Assembly (NCBI RefSeq): GCF_003501885.1
Contig: NZ_QWFA01000014.1
Coordinates: 1-51,462, forward strand
Source of the DNA: Streptomyces globisporus
GTDB taxonomy: Bacteria; Actinomycetota; Actinomycetes; Streptomycetales; Streptomycetaceae
Direction: 5' to 3'
DNA length: 51,462 bases
Shown: piece after piece, positions 1 to 7,264 of the stretch
Numbering within the stretch: position 1 is the first letter of the stretch
Layout: each line of letters starts with the position of its first letter
The notes under the pieces: model-generated
The model's input: only the letters and a program-made list of their open reading frames with translations
The model's database searches: none
Told to the model about the DNA's origin: nothing
Program-made: the position numbers and the translations under genes

Positions 1-930
1 CCCCAGGGGGCCTCGGGCTCCTACCCGCTGCCGCCCGAGGTCCCGGCCACGCCCGCCGCCCCGGCCGCTCCCGCTCCCGCACCCGAGCCGGTGACCGCGC
101 CCGCGCCCGCCACCGCGCAGGCGGGCCCCGGCGACACCGGCTACAGCGCGCCCACGACGCTCGGCAACGCCCGGATCACCGATGCCCAGCGGGCCCGCGC
201 CGAGGGGCGCTCGCCGATCATCCCGCCGGGGATCCAGCCCGCGGCGCTCACCGCCGCGCTCGGCCTGCTGCTCGCGGGCGGCGCGGCGATCGGGACGTAC
301 GCCCTGCTCGTCCCGGTGGTGCTCCTCCAGGCGGTGACGGCCGCCGGCTGGTTCCGGCTCAACGGCATGTGGCCCGCCCGCCAGGGCATCGCGCTCGCCT
401 TCGCCGGGGGCCTGGTCGCCGATGTCGCCCTGCTCGCGGCGGGCCGGGAGCACGGCCCCGCGGCCCTGCTGGGCACCCTCGGCGTCTGGGTGCTGCTCAC
501 CGTGGTGCTCCAGCTCCGCAGCCACGCGGGGGCCGACGAGCGGATGTACGGCCTGATGGCCACCGTCGTCTCGGCGTCCCTCGCGGTGCTGGCGGGCGGA
601 TTCCTCGCGGCGGACCCGGACGCGGTGGTCGTCGGCGGGGCGGCCGTCGCGGCGGCCACGCTCGTCCGCGCCCTTCCGTTGCCCGGCGTGGCCTCCCTCG
701 GGATGGCGCTGGTCACGGGGGTGGGCACGGGCCTCGTCTTCGGCAACACGACCGGCATCGGGCAACAGGGCACGCTGCTCGGTCTCGCGGCGGCCGGCTG
801 CGCGCTCATCGGGCTGCGTGTGGCGAGCTACGACTACCCGTCGCGTTTCGTGCACATGACCGCCGGGGTGGCGCTCCCGCTGACCCTGGCGGCCCCGGCC
901 GTGTACCTGGTCGGCCGCGCCCTCCTCTGA
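1..930 (+). CDS. Multi-pass membrane protein, 3' part only
   Basis: The frame is open from base 1, so the true start lies upstream of the window; 309 codons are visible before the TGA. The first 45 or so visible residues are Pro/Ala-rich and probably disordered. The rest is a run of hydrophobic Ala/Leu/Val/Gly segments separated by short loops, consistent with an integral membrane protein of about eight helices. A GTG at 91 could be an internal start, but nothing interrupts the frame before it. I do not recognise the family. A strong hairpin follows the stop. Confidence 0.75.
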   Translation, partial: PQGASGSYPLPPEVPATPAAPAAPAPAPEPVTAPAPATAQAGPGDTGYSAPTTLGNARITDAQRARAEGRSPIIPPGIQPAALTAALGLLLAGGAAIGTYALLVPVVLLQAVTAAGWFRLNGMWPARQGIALAFAGGLVADVALLAAGREHGPAALLGTLGVWVLLTVVLQLRSHAGADERMYGLMATVVSASLAVLAGGFLAADPDAVVVGGAAVAAATLVRALPLPGVASLGMALVTGVGTGLVFGNTTGIGQQGTLLGLAAAGCALIGLRVASYDYPSRFVHMTAGVALPLTLAAPAVYLVGRALL

Positions 931-958
931 CCGCCGCCCCCTGCCGCGTACGGCTGCT

Positions 959-990
959 GACGGCCCCTCGGGAACCACCGGGGGGCCGTC
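959..990 (+). terminator. Hairpin after the membrane protein
   Basis: Perfect 9-bp stem GACGGCCCC (959-967) / GGGGCCGTC (982-990), 28 bp after the stop codon. There is no T run, as is usual for Streptomyces terminators. Confidence 0.55.
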
Positions 991-1080
991 GGTCGTCGAT
1001 CATCCAGGGCGTCCACTCCTGCCGCAGTAGGCTCACGGGCGCCGGGGGGACCGGATCGGCTCAGGGTGGGGAATCGAGAC

Positions 1081-1770
1081 ATGCGCGCACTGCGAATACT
1101 GCTGGTCCTGGTGGTGGTGCTCGGCGGCCTCTTCCTCGCCGTCGACCGCGCGGCCGTCTGGTACGCCGAGTCCGAGGCCGAGGACCGGGTCACGATCAGC
1201 GGGGGCGGCCCCGCCACGACGGAGATCTCGATCAAGGGGTTCCCCTTCCTCACCCAGCTCGCCGGATCGCGTCTGGACCGGGTCGACGTCAACCTCACCG
1301 GCATGAAGACCAGCGCCGCGGGTCGCACGATCCGGGTCAGCGAGGTCCGGGCCCGGCTCCACGACGTGAAGCTCGGCTCCGGCTACCGCAGCGCGACCGC
1401 CACCCGCGCCACCGGCACCGCGCTCGTCACCTACGAGGACCTCACGGCGGCCGCCAGCGACGGCGTCGTCGTGGAGTACGGCGGCAAGGGCAAGGCGAAG
1501 GTGACCGGCACGGTCGAGATCCTCGGCCGGCCGATCTCGCGCAGTGTGCTGTCCACCGTGACCCGCGTCGACGGCCACACGATCAAGGTGCGCGCGGACG
1601 AGGTGCCGGGCTCGGGGATCCCCGGTGTCGAGGACCTGGTCCGCAGCAGGACCGACTTCGAGGGCGACATCGACGGGCTGCCGAAGGGCCTGGAGCTCGA
1701 GGAGGTCAAGGTGACCGAGAAGGGCCTGGAGATCTCGGTGACCGGCTCGGACGTCTCCCTGACCGGCTGA
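1081..1770 (+). CDS. DUF2993 (LmeA-like) lipid-binding protein
   Basis: 229 residues. An N-terminal hydrophobic segment (about residues 5-21) acts as signal or anchor, followed by an extracytoplasmic domain with the DUF2993 pattern: I-S-I-K-G-F-P-F-L-T-Q near residue 53, then amphipathic strands with repeated V-x-V/L-x-G units. Family members are periplasmic phospholipid-binding proteins; mycobacterial LmeA acts in envelope lipoglycan maturation. A specific role here is inference. The ATG at 1081 is preferred over the GTG at 1066 because it places the hydrophobic segment at the N-terminus. A duplication covers the last codons (see repeat). Confidence 0.8.
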   Translation: MRALRILLVLVVVLGGLFLAVDRAAVWYAESEAEDRVTISGGGPATTEISIKGFPFLTQLAGSRLDRVDVNLTGMKTSAAGRTIRVSEVRARLHDVKLGSGYRSATATRATGTALVTYEDLTAAASDGVVVEYGGKGKAKVTGTVEILGRPISRSVLSTVTRVDGHTIKVRADEVPGSGIPGVEDLVRSRTDFEGDIDGLPKGLELEEVKVTEKGLEISVTGSDVSLTG

Positions 1771-1821
1771 CGGGCCGACCGGCCGACCGCCCGAGCGCCT
1801 GACCGGCTGACGGGCCGACCG
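1758..1821 (+). repeat. 24-bp direct repeat spanning the DUF2993 stop codon
   Basis: The 24 bases at 1758-1781, which include the last codons and TGA of the DUF2993 gene, recur exactly at 1798-1821, 40 bp downstream. A shorter partial copy starts near 1830. The second copy is noncoding. Confidence 0.8.
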
Positions 1822-2013
1822 ACTGACTGCCTGACCGGCTCGGACGCCGCCCCGACCGGCTGCTCCGCCCCCTCCGATCCGGATGCTGAGACATCCGCGT
1901 CCGGTCCGCAGATACGGGGAAGGCTCGGAGGGACCCGGCGGCGGATCCCCGGCTGGATCGCCGCTCTCCCGTCTCGCATGACGGATGATCGTGTCTCACC
2001 ATGCGACACGACG

Positions 2014-2050
2014 GTGACATCTCCGTCCGTACCTCCCTACGATCGGACGC
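2014..2050 (+). promoter_or_regulatory. Leaderless promoter of the cysteine leader peptide
   Basis: -35 GTGACA (2014-2019), 18-bp spacer, -10 TACGAT (2038-2043). The -10 ends 7 bases before the ATG at 2051, so transcription should begin at or next to the start codon. Confidence 0.6.
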
Positions 2051-2131
2051 ATGAAGCGACAGGCGGATCTCACGAAGCGGCGGGCAGTAGACCTGTGCCG
2101 CGTTGCCGCCATGCTCTGTCGCACCTTCTGA
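2051..2131 (+). CDS. Cysteine-containing leader peptide of the sulfur operon
   Basis: A 26-codon ORF running ATG to TGA. It has a basic N-terminus (K-R-Q-A-D-L-T-K-R-R) and a C-terminus with two cysteines at positions 16 and 23 within D-L-C-R-V and M-L-C-R-T-F. It matches the short putative leader peptides found before sulfur-assimilation genes in actinobacteria. The probable mechanism is that ribosome stalling at Cys codons, when charged tRNA-Cys is scarce, changes expression of the downstream genes. It lies 187 bp upstream of the rhodanese gene, and its start sits at a predicted transcription start. The peptide itself probably has no function. Confidence 0.75.
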   Translation: MKRQADLTKRRAVDLCRVAAMLCRTF

Positions 2132-2318
2132 GCGGGACGCTCGCACCGCCGCAGCCGCCCCGCTTCCCCCGGCCCTCCGACCGTCGCCCCTCGACCGTCA
2201 CCCAGGGCCGACCCCGTGCCCCGTACGCGCCGCGTTCCGTGCCTCCGCGCGTACACCCGCACCCAGCAACTCCGCATCTCGCACCACCCCGCCGCAGACT
2301 GCCCCGGAGGAGAACAAC
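2132..2318 (+). promoter_or_regulatory. C-rich, G-poor leader between leader peptide and rhodanese
   Basis: No gene and no strong hairpin. By my count bases 2161-2280 contain 64 C and 27 G, a marked C-over-G excess in a genome where the two are usually similar. Such unstructured C-rich RNA resembles Rho-utilisation sites. Together with the leader peptide it suggests translation-controlled attenuation (inference). A strong ribosome site, GGAGGAG, precedes the ATG at 2319. Confidence 0.4.
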
Positions 2319-3158
2319 ATGAGCCGCAGCGACGTCCTGGTAGACGCCGACTGGGTCGAGGCCCACATCGACGACCCGCAGGTCGCGATCGTCGAGGTGG
2401 ACGAGGACACCTCGGCGTACGAGAAGAACCACATCAAGAACGCGATCCGGATCGACTGGACCAAGGACCTCCAGGACCCGGTCCGCCGTGACTTCGTCGA
2501 CCAGGCCGGCTTCGAGAAGCTGCTCAGCGAGAAGGGCATCGCCAACGACACGCTGGTCGTCCTCTACGGCGGCAACAACAACTGGTTCGCGTCGTACGCC
2601 TACTGGTACTTCAAGCTGTACGGCCACGAGAACGTCAAGCTCCTCGACGGCGGCCGCAAGAAGTGGGAACTGGACTCCCGCGACCTGACCGACGTCGTCC
2701 CCACGCGCCCGGCCACCCAGTACACGGCCAAGCCGCAGGACGAGTCGATCCGCGCCTACCGCGACGACGTCGTCAAGGCCATCGGCAGCCAGAACCTGGT
2801 CGACGTGCGCTCGCCCGACGAGTTCAGCGGCAAGCTGCTCGCCCCGGCCCACCTCCCGCAGGAGCAGTCGCAGCGCCCCGGCCACGTGCCGAGCGCCCGC
2901 AACATCCCGTGGTCGAAGAACGCCAACGACGACGGCACCTTCAAGTCGGACGAGGAGCTGAAGGCCCTCTACGAGGCCGAGCAGGTCGACCTGGCGAAGG
3001 ACACCATCGCCTACTGCCGCATCGGTGAGCGCTCCGCGCTCACCTGGTTCGTGCTCCACGAGCTGCTCGGCCAGGAGAACGTCAAGAACTACGACGGTTC
3101 CTGGACCGAGTACGGCTCCCTCGTCGGCGTGCCGATCGAGCTCGGCGCCAACAAGTAA
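2319..3158 (+). CDS. cysA: Thiosulfate sulfurtransferase (rhodanese), two-domain
   Basis: 279 residues, full length for the actinobacterial CysA/SseA family. It has two tandem rhodanese domains: an inactive N-terminal half (about 1-125), and a catalytic half with persulfide-forming Cys233 in A-Y-C-R-I-G-E-R-S. It transfers sulfane sulfur from thiosulfate or 3-mercaptopyruvate to thiophilic acceptors in the cytoplasm. The start is fixed by a GGAGGAG ribosome site. The SseC-like gene follows 39 bp downstream, a pair also seen in mycobacteria, so the two probably form one unit behind the cysteine leader peptide. 'cysA' is the common actinobacterial label for this rhodanese, not the sulfate transporter ATPase. 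Confidence 0.92.
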   Translation: MSRSDVLVDADWVEAHIDDPQVAIVEVDEDTSAYEKNHIKNAIRIDWTKDLQDPVRRDFVDQAGFEKLLSEKGIANDTLVVLYGGNNNWFASYAYWYFKLYGHENVKLLDGGRKKWELDSRDLTDVVPTRPATQYTAKPQDESIRAYRDDVVKAIGSQNLVDVRSPDEFSGKLLAPAHLPQEQSQRPGHVPSARNIPWSKNANDDGTFKSDEELKALYEAEQVDLAKDTIAYCRIGERSALTWFVLHELLGQENVKNYDGSWTEYGSLVGVPIELGANK

Positions 3159-3197
3159 CCCACCGACCAGCACCACGACGACCCGAAGGACAGAACC

Positions 3198-3485
3198 ATG
3201 TGTGGAGCACAGGCCGGTGGCCCCGACGCTTCGACGATCAAGCCCGGTGAGACCACCATCCAGGGCAGCGTGACCCGCGACGGCGAGCCCGTCACCGGCT
3301 ACGTGCGCCTCCTGGACTCGACCGGCGAGTTCACCGCCGAGGTCCCGACCTCCGCGACCGGACAGTTCCGGTTCTACGCCGCCGAGGGCACCTGGACGCT
3401 CCGCGCCCTGGTTCCGGGCGGCAGCGCCGACCGCACGGTCGTCGCGCAGACCGGCGGACTCTCCGAGGTCGCCATCGCCGTCTGA
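3198..3485 (+). CDS. sseC: SseC-like DUF1416 protein
   Basis: 95 residues. Starts M-C-G and carries the family core V-R-L-L-D-S-x-x-E-F-T-A-E-V followed by S-A-T-G-x-F-R-F-Y-A and W-T-L-R-A-L, a small beta-sandwich. The same family sits next to the rhodanese in mycobacteria and is linked to sulfur metabolism by context only; no activity is established. The conserved N-terminal Cys2 is a possible sulfur or metal site (inference). Probably co-transcribed with the rhodanese; a strong terminator follows. Confidence 0.85.
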   Translation: MCGAQAGGPDASTIKPGETTIQGSVTRDGEPVTGYVRLLDSTGEFTAEVPTSATGQFRFYAAEGTWTLRALVPGGSADRTVVAQTGGLSEVAIAV

Positions 3486-3571
3486 TCCCGCACGGGATCG
3501 GAAGGACCGCCGTCACGAACGGCACGCCGTCTCCCACGGCACGCCGTTTCTACGGCACACAGAACGGCCGG

Positions 3572-3621
3572 AGGGCCGCACCCCAGGGGGTTGGACGCCA
3601 CCTGACGCGGGGTGCGGCCCT
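3572..3621 (+). terminator. Terminator of the sulfur operon
   Basis: Perfect 13-bp stem AGGGCCGCACCCC (3572-3584) / GGGGTGCGGCCCT (3609-3621), followed by TCG. Confidence 0.7.
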
Positions 3622-3646
3622 TCGTGCCGTCCGGCGGCCGGAGTCC

Positions 3647-3658
3647 TAGGCTGGAAGC
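3647..3658 (+). promoter_or_regulatory. -10 box giving a leaderless DUF3099 mRNA
   Basis: TAGGCT at 3647-3652, six bases before the ATG at 3659; no ribosome binding site is needed or visible. Confidence 0.5.
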
Positions 3659-3916
3659 ATGTACGCCCGACGCAGGAGGAACTACTTCCTGATGATGGGC
3701 GGATGCATCGTGCTCTTCGTGTCCGCCTGGGCCGTGGTGCGCCTGTGGTCCATGCCCGCCGCCATCGCCATGTGCGTCGTCGCCATGGTGATCCCGCCGA
3801 TCGCCGCGATGGTCGCCAACCGGCGGGGCCCGGAGGACCGTTGGTGGGACGACCCCTCCGGCGACCCGAAGTCCGACGAGTGGTGGGACGAGCTGGACGG
3901 CAAGAAGCGCCACTGA
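3659..3916 (+). CDS. DUF3099 small membrane protein
   Basis: 85 residues. A basic N-terminus (M-Y-A-R-R-R-R-N-Y) precedes two membrane helices (about 9-28 and 31-52), and an acidic, Trp-rich C-terminal tail with W-W-D-D and W-W-D-E-L motifs probably lies in the cytoplasm. This fits DUF3099, a common actinobacterial family without known function. Its own -10 box lies immediately upstream. It converges on the DsrE gene with a hairpin between them. Confidence 0.8.
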   Translation: MYARRRRNYFLMMGGCIVLFVSAWAVVRLWSMPAAIAMCVVAMVIPPIAAMVANRRGPEDRWWDDPSGDPKSDEWWDELDGKKRH

Positions 3917-3921
3917 GACCG

Positions 3922-3938
3922 CCCCGCCCCGGGCGGGG
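3922..3938. terminator. Short bidirectional hairpin between convergent genes
   Basis: CCCCGCCC (3922-3929) / GGGCGGGG (3931-3938) in the 23-bp gap between the DUF3099 and DsrE stop codons. Confidence 0.45.
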
Positions 3939-3939
3939 A

Positions 3940-4302
3940 TCAGTAGACGAGCGCCTGCGTGTCGTCCGCCAGGGCCTCCTGCACGAACACCTGCGCACCC
4001 GCGATGCGTACGCCCTCCAGCACGTCCTTCTCCGTGATGTCGCGCCGCGCCGCGCACTGGGTGCACAGGGTGATCCGGCCGCCTGCCAGGATCGAGTCCA
4101 GCAGGTCGGGCAGCGGGGCGGCGTGCGGCAGTTCGAACTCGGCGGCCCGGCCCGGCAGCGCGAACCACGAGGACTCCCCGGTCAGCCAGAGCGAGACCTC
4201 CACCCCGCTGGCGACGCCCACGGCCGCCACGGTGAAGGCCTGCGAACAGCGCTCGGCGGCCTCGGGTCCGGCGGTCACCTTGATCACGAGCTTCTTCGGC
4301 AT
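3940..4302 (-). CDS. DsrE/DsrF-like family protein
   Basis: 120 residues with the DsrE fold pattern: an N-terminal strand (K-K-L-V-I-K-V-T-A-G), a helix with E-R-C-S-Q-A-F, a central S-L-W-L-T-G-E strand, and a C-T-Q-C pair near residue 80 where active DsrE proteins carry sulfur-relay cysteines. The family transfers sulfur or binds small molecules in the cytoplasm. The nearby rhodanese makes a sulfur-related role plausible but unproven. The start (ATG, 4302) is supported by a TACAGT box seven bases upstream. Confidence 0.8.
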   Translation of the reverse strand: MPKKLVIKVTAGPEAAERCSQAFTVAAVGVASGVEVSLWLTGESSWFALPGRAAEFELPHAAPLPDLLDSILAGGRITLCTQCAARRDITEKDVLEGVRIAGAQVFVQEALADDTQALVY

Positions 4303-4309
4303 ATGCCGA

Positions 4310-4350
4310 ACTGTAATCCTCAGGGAGGCAACCTCCTTGCCCCCCTGAGG
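4310..4350. promoter_or_regulatory. Divergent promoter region with inverted repeat
   Basis: On the minus strand, TACAGT (4315 to 4310) ends seven bases before the DsrE start at 4302. Next to it is an inverted repeat CCTCAGGG (4318-4325) / CCCTGAGG (4343-4350), which contains a nested GGAGG-CAA-CCTCC hairpin. It lies between the DsrE gene and the divergent three-gene cassette, so it could control either. Confidence 0.4.
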
Positions 4351-4407
4351 GTCACTTGTGCGCGCAGGTAAGGGAACCCGCGCTTCAGGTCTCTTGGGGG
4401 GACCCTT

Positions 4408-5208
4408 TTGGAACCGAACGACACCATTCCTGCCGCACCGGAGGCTTCCGCCGCCGTGCCCGCGCATCGGCCCCGGCCTCGTGGCCGTACGACGCTGATC
4501 ATCGCGGCGGCGGCGCTGCTCGGGATCGTGGGCGGGGTCGCCGTGGGCTACGGCGTCCAGGCGGAGCGGGAGCCGACGCCGCTGGCCGCCCTGTCGCAGC
4601 CCGGCCTCGGCTACCCGGCGAAGCCGCTCTCCGCCGACCGGGCACCGGCCCCGCTGCCCGCCGCCCAGGACCGGCGGGTCAGGACGGACGGGGACCTGCG
4701 CAAGCTGCTCGTCGACCGGCCCAAGGGCACGCGGAAGACGCTCATCGACGAACTGGGCATCGGCGACGGCTGGGAGCCGCTCGACGAGTACGTCGAGAGG
4801 TATTACGAGGACCCGCACTACATGTTCGAGTCGCTGTCCGGGCTCGACCTGCGCCGGGTCGCCTCGGTCGCCTGGGAGCAGGGGCAGCACCGGGAGACCG
4901 AGGTCTGGCTGCTCCAGTTCCGGTCCGGCGACCAGCACGGTGCGTCGGAGCAGTTCGACGACCAGATCATGTACATGCCGTGGGACAGTGACGGCGCGGG
5001 CAACACGGGCGACGCGATCAAGGGCAGCCGCGAGGGCCGCTACTTCCTCTACCCGGTCGAGCGGAAGGCCGGGTACCTCCCGTCCTACCGGGCCAGGGCC
5101 CTCGCCGTACGCGGCGACATCGCCCTCGACATCAGCATTTTCGACACCTCCCCGATCAGCAAGAAGGACATCCGGACGCTGGCCGAGCGACAGCTGGAGC
5201 GGCTGTGA
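4408..5208 (+). CDS. Membrane-anchored extracytoplasmic protein, cassette member 1
   Basis: 266 residues from a TTG start, chosen for the GGGGGGAC ribosome site just upstream. Layout: a short cytoplasmic Pro/Ala/Arg-rich N-terminus, one membrane helix (about 28-50), and an outside domain of about 215 residues. That domain begins with a D-L-R-K-L-L-V-D-R-P-K-G motif that recurs in the two downstream genes. No lipobox or catalytic motif. The stop overlaps the next start by 4 bp (GTGA), so translation is coupled. I do not recognise a named family; function unknown. Confidence 0.8.
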   Translation: MEPNDTIPAAPEASAAVPAHRPRPRGRTTLIIAAAALLGIVGGVAVGYGVQAEREPTPLAALSQPGLGYPAKPLSADRAPAPLPAAQDRRVRTDGDLRKLLVDRPKGTRKTLIDELGIGDGWEPLDEYVERYYEDPHYMFESLSGLDLRRVASVAWEQGQHRETEVWLLQFRSGDQHGASEQFDDQIMYMPWDSDGAGNTGDAIKGSREGRYFLYPVERKAGYLPSYRARALAVRGDIALDISIFDTSPISKKDIRTLAERQLERL

Positions 5209-6011
5209 CCGACGACGACACGAACGCCGTGACCGAGCCCGCCCCCGAGGGGGAACTCCGGGAACACCGGAGCCGCCGGGTGCGCCGCGTGCTGCTGACC
5301 GCGCTGCCCGTCGTCCTGGTGCTCGGGGCGATCGGCGGCGCGGCCGGCTACACGAAGAACACCGTGGACGCCGCCGACCGGACGGTCACGACGACGATCT
5401 GGGACAAGGACCACGTAGCGAAGGGCAAGGACCCGGCGGGCGATCCGTCCCGGGGCCGCCACGACACCGAGCTGGCCAAACTGCTGCTCCCGGTGCCGAA
5501 GGGCTACCGGCTCGGCCCGGACATCGGTGACCTCGGCAACGACAGCGAGACGAGCGGCGCCAAGGCCTCGGCGGCGATGAAGGAGATGGGACGCGGCCTG
5601 GCGGGGAAGGAACGCCGGGAGCTGAACAAGTTCATCGAGAAGCTGCGCATCCAGGGCATCGCGAAGCGCTCGTACCTCGCGGACTCCAACGACCTCCTCG
5701 TGAACGTCGAGGTCGTCAAGATGCGGGACAAGCGGGCGGTCCACCGGAACTACGCCGACCGCAAGAAACTGCTGGACGGCGTCGACGAGCTCCGCAAGGG
5801 GCCGTCGATCGAGGGCCACAAGAAGGCCGCCTGCTACCGGCTGCCCAAGGGCGACAAGGACACCCTCGACGGTGTCCTCTGCATCGCGTACGAGGGTGAG
5901 GTCTCGGTCTCCGTCGAAGCGAGTGGCAGCAAGCCGTTCAGCCCGTCCGAGGTCGGGGACCTGGTGAAGGACCAGCTCGACCACATCGCGTCCCCGGGGG
6001 AGTACATATGA
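5205..6011 (+). CDS. Membrane-anchored extracytoplasmic protein, cassette member 2
   Basis: 268 residues from a GTG that overlaps the upstream stop by 4 bp. An acidic then Arg-rich N-terminus, one membrane helix (about 29-49), and an outside domain with E-L-A-K-L-L-L-P-V-P-K-G near residue 88, the counterpart of the motif in member 1. The domain is rich in Lys and Asp and has two cysteines near the C-terminus (A-C-Y-R-L-P and V-L-C-I-A-Y) that could form a disulfide outside the cell. Coupled to the next gene by a 4-bp ATGA overlap. Function unknown. Confidence 0.8.
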   Translation: MTDDDTNAVTEPAPEGELREHRSRRVRRVLLTALPVVLVLGAIGGAAGYTKNTVDAADRTVTTTIWDKDHVAKGKDPAGDPSRGRHDTELAKLLLPVPKGYRLGPDIGDLGNDSETSGAKASAAMKEMGRGLAGKERRELNKFIEKLRIQGIAKRSYLADSNDLLVNVEVVKMRDKRAVHRNYADRKKLLDGVDELRKGPSIEGHKKAACYRLPKGDKDTLDGVLCIAYEGEVSVSVEASGSKPFSPSEVGDLVKDQLDHIASPGEYI

Positions 6012-6988
6012 GCGAGCAGACGGTGACCCCCGAGGAGGAGGCGACGGTCGCGCCGGCGGAGGCCGTCACGCCGGAGAAGGCCGAGGCGACTGTCACACCC
6101 GAGGCGACTGTCACGCCGCGGGAGGCCGAGGCGCCCCCCGCGCCCGCCCCGCACGCGCTGCCCGACGGCGCACCCCCGCTGCCCGAGGCCCCGCCCCTGG
6201 TGCCCGTCGCGGCCGACGCCTCGCCCGAGGCGCCCCGGCGGGTCCTGCGGGCCGTGGCGCGGTGGACGGCCGCCGCGCTCGCCTTCGGGGTGCTCGGCAC
6301 CGGTACGGCCTTCGGGATCGCCTCGCTGGAGCGCACCGACGTCCCCGGGCTCGCCACCGAGGGCGACGGCCGCTGGGACTACCCGGACCTGTCCCTGCCC
6401 GCGCTGCCGGCCGGCTCGCCCCGGCCGTTCTCGTCCGGCAACCCGGCCGAGATCCACCACGCCGACCTGCGCGAACTGCTCCTTCCGGCCCCCGCCGGAG
6501 CGAAGCCCGACAAGAAGCTGACCGGAGGCTGGATCTCCACGGAGACCTTCCTCGACGCCTACCGGGAGCAGGACCGGCGGTCGGTGGCCCAGCTCCTGAA
6601 GGACGCCGCCCCGCGACACATCGCGGCGCGCGGCTGGACCATGCCGGACGGCACGACGTCCCGGATCTACCTGGTGCGGTTCAACTCGACGGCGTTCGCG
6701 AGCCGCATGATCGACGACCTGAACGTGGGATCGTCGGCCGGTACGCCCCTGGCCCGTACGGACACCACCGACCTCGACACCACCTGGGGCTCGGCCAACG
6801 ACATCGAGAACCTGTCCTCGTTCGTCTTCGCCGAGCAGGCGCCCTTCGGGGCCGAGCACGTCCGGCAGGCGTACACCCTGGCGGGGGACACGATGGCTCT
6901 CGTCGTGCACGAGCGTCCCGGAAAGCGGGAGACGGCCCGCATCCCCTTCCAGCAGACGCTGATCCTGCAGAACCAGCTGCTCGCCTGA
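6008..6988 (+). CDS. Membrane-anchored extracytoplasmic protein, cassette member 3
   Basis: 326 residues. The N-terminal cytoplasmic part (about 75 residues) is low-complexity Pro/Ala/Glu/Thr with repeated T-V-T-P-E and E-A-T-V units. One membrane helix (about 86-105) is followed by an outside domain with D-L-R-E-L-L-L-P-A-P-A-G near residue 153, matching members 1 and 2. The C-terminal half has F-N-S-T-A-F-A-S-R and an F-V-F-A-E-Q stretch. The longer cytoplasmic tail distinguishes it from the other two. A terminator hairpin follows. Function unknown; a complex of the three products is inference. Confidence 0.8.
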   Translation: MSEQTVTPEEEATVAPAEAVTPEKAEATVTPEATVTPREAEAPPAPAPHALPDGAPPLPEAPPLVPVAADASPEAPRRVLRAVARWTAAALAFGVLGTGTAFGIASLERTDVPGLATEGDGRWDYPDLSLPALPAGSPRPFSSGNPAEIHHADLRELLLPAPAGAKPDKKLTGGWISTETFLDAYREQDRRSVAQLLKDAAPRHIAARGWTMPDGTTSRIYLVRFNSTAFASRMIDDLNVGSSAGTPLARTDTTDLDTTWGSANDIENLSSFVFAEQAPFGAEHVRQAYTLAGDTMALVVHERPGKRETARIPFQQTLILQNQLLA

Positions 6989-7032
6989 GGCGCGCGCGGG
7001 CGCGGCCCGCGACCGGCACCTGGACGAGAAGA

Positions 7033-7064
7033 CCGGGCCCCCACCCATTAGGCTGGGGGCCCGG
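7033..7064 (+). terminator. Terminator of the three-gene cassette
   Basis: Perfect 11-bp stem CCGGGCCCCCA (7033-7043) / TGGGGGCCCGG (7054-7064). Confidence 0.65.
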
Positions 7065-7102
7065 CCATGCCGCCGCCAACCGCTCGTCACGAGGAGCCCC
7101 CT

Positions 7103-7204
7103 GTGCTTGAGGCATTCTTCACCGCCCTGCTGGTCCTGGTCTGCGTGGGCGTCACCGCCTTCGCCGCGCTCACCGTGAAGAAGCTGTACCAGGGCCAGCG
7201 CTGA
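7103..7204 (+). CDS. 33-residue single-pass membrane peptide
   Basis: GTG start with GAGGAG (7091-7096) well placed upstream; 33 codons then TGA. An acidic N-terminus (M-L-E-A-F-F) precedes one hydrophobic helix (about residues 4-24) rich in Val, Leu and Ala with one Cys, then a basic end K-K-L-Y-Q-G-Q-R. The composition, ribosome site and position after a terminator support a real small gene rather than chance. No function can be assigned. It lies just upstream of the nitrobindin gene and could be co-transcribed with it. Confidence 0.6.
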   Translation: MLEAFFTALLVLVCVGVTAFAALTVKKLYQGQR

Positions 7205-7264
7205 CCCTCGCCGCGCAACGGTTCCCCGCCCACCCCGCACCCTCACAGATCGTCTGAGCCGCTC

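Noticed and set aside
4303..4407. Riboswitch between the DsrE gene and the membrane triplet
   Set aside because: Only a short inverted repeat is present; no recognised riboswitch core.
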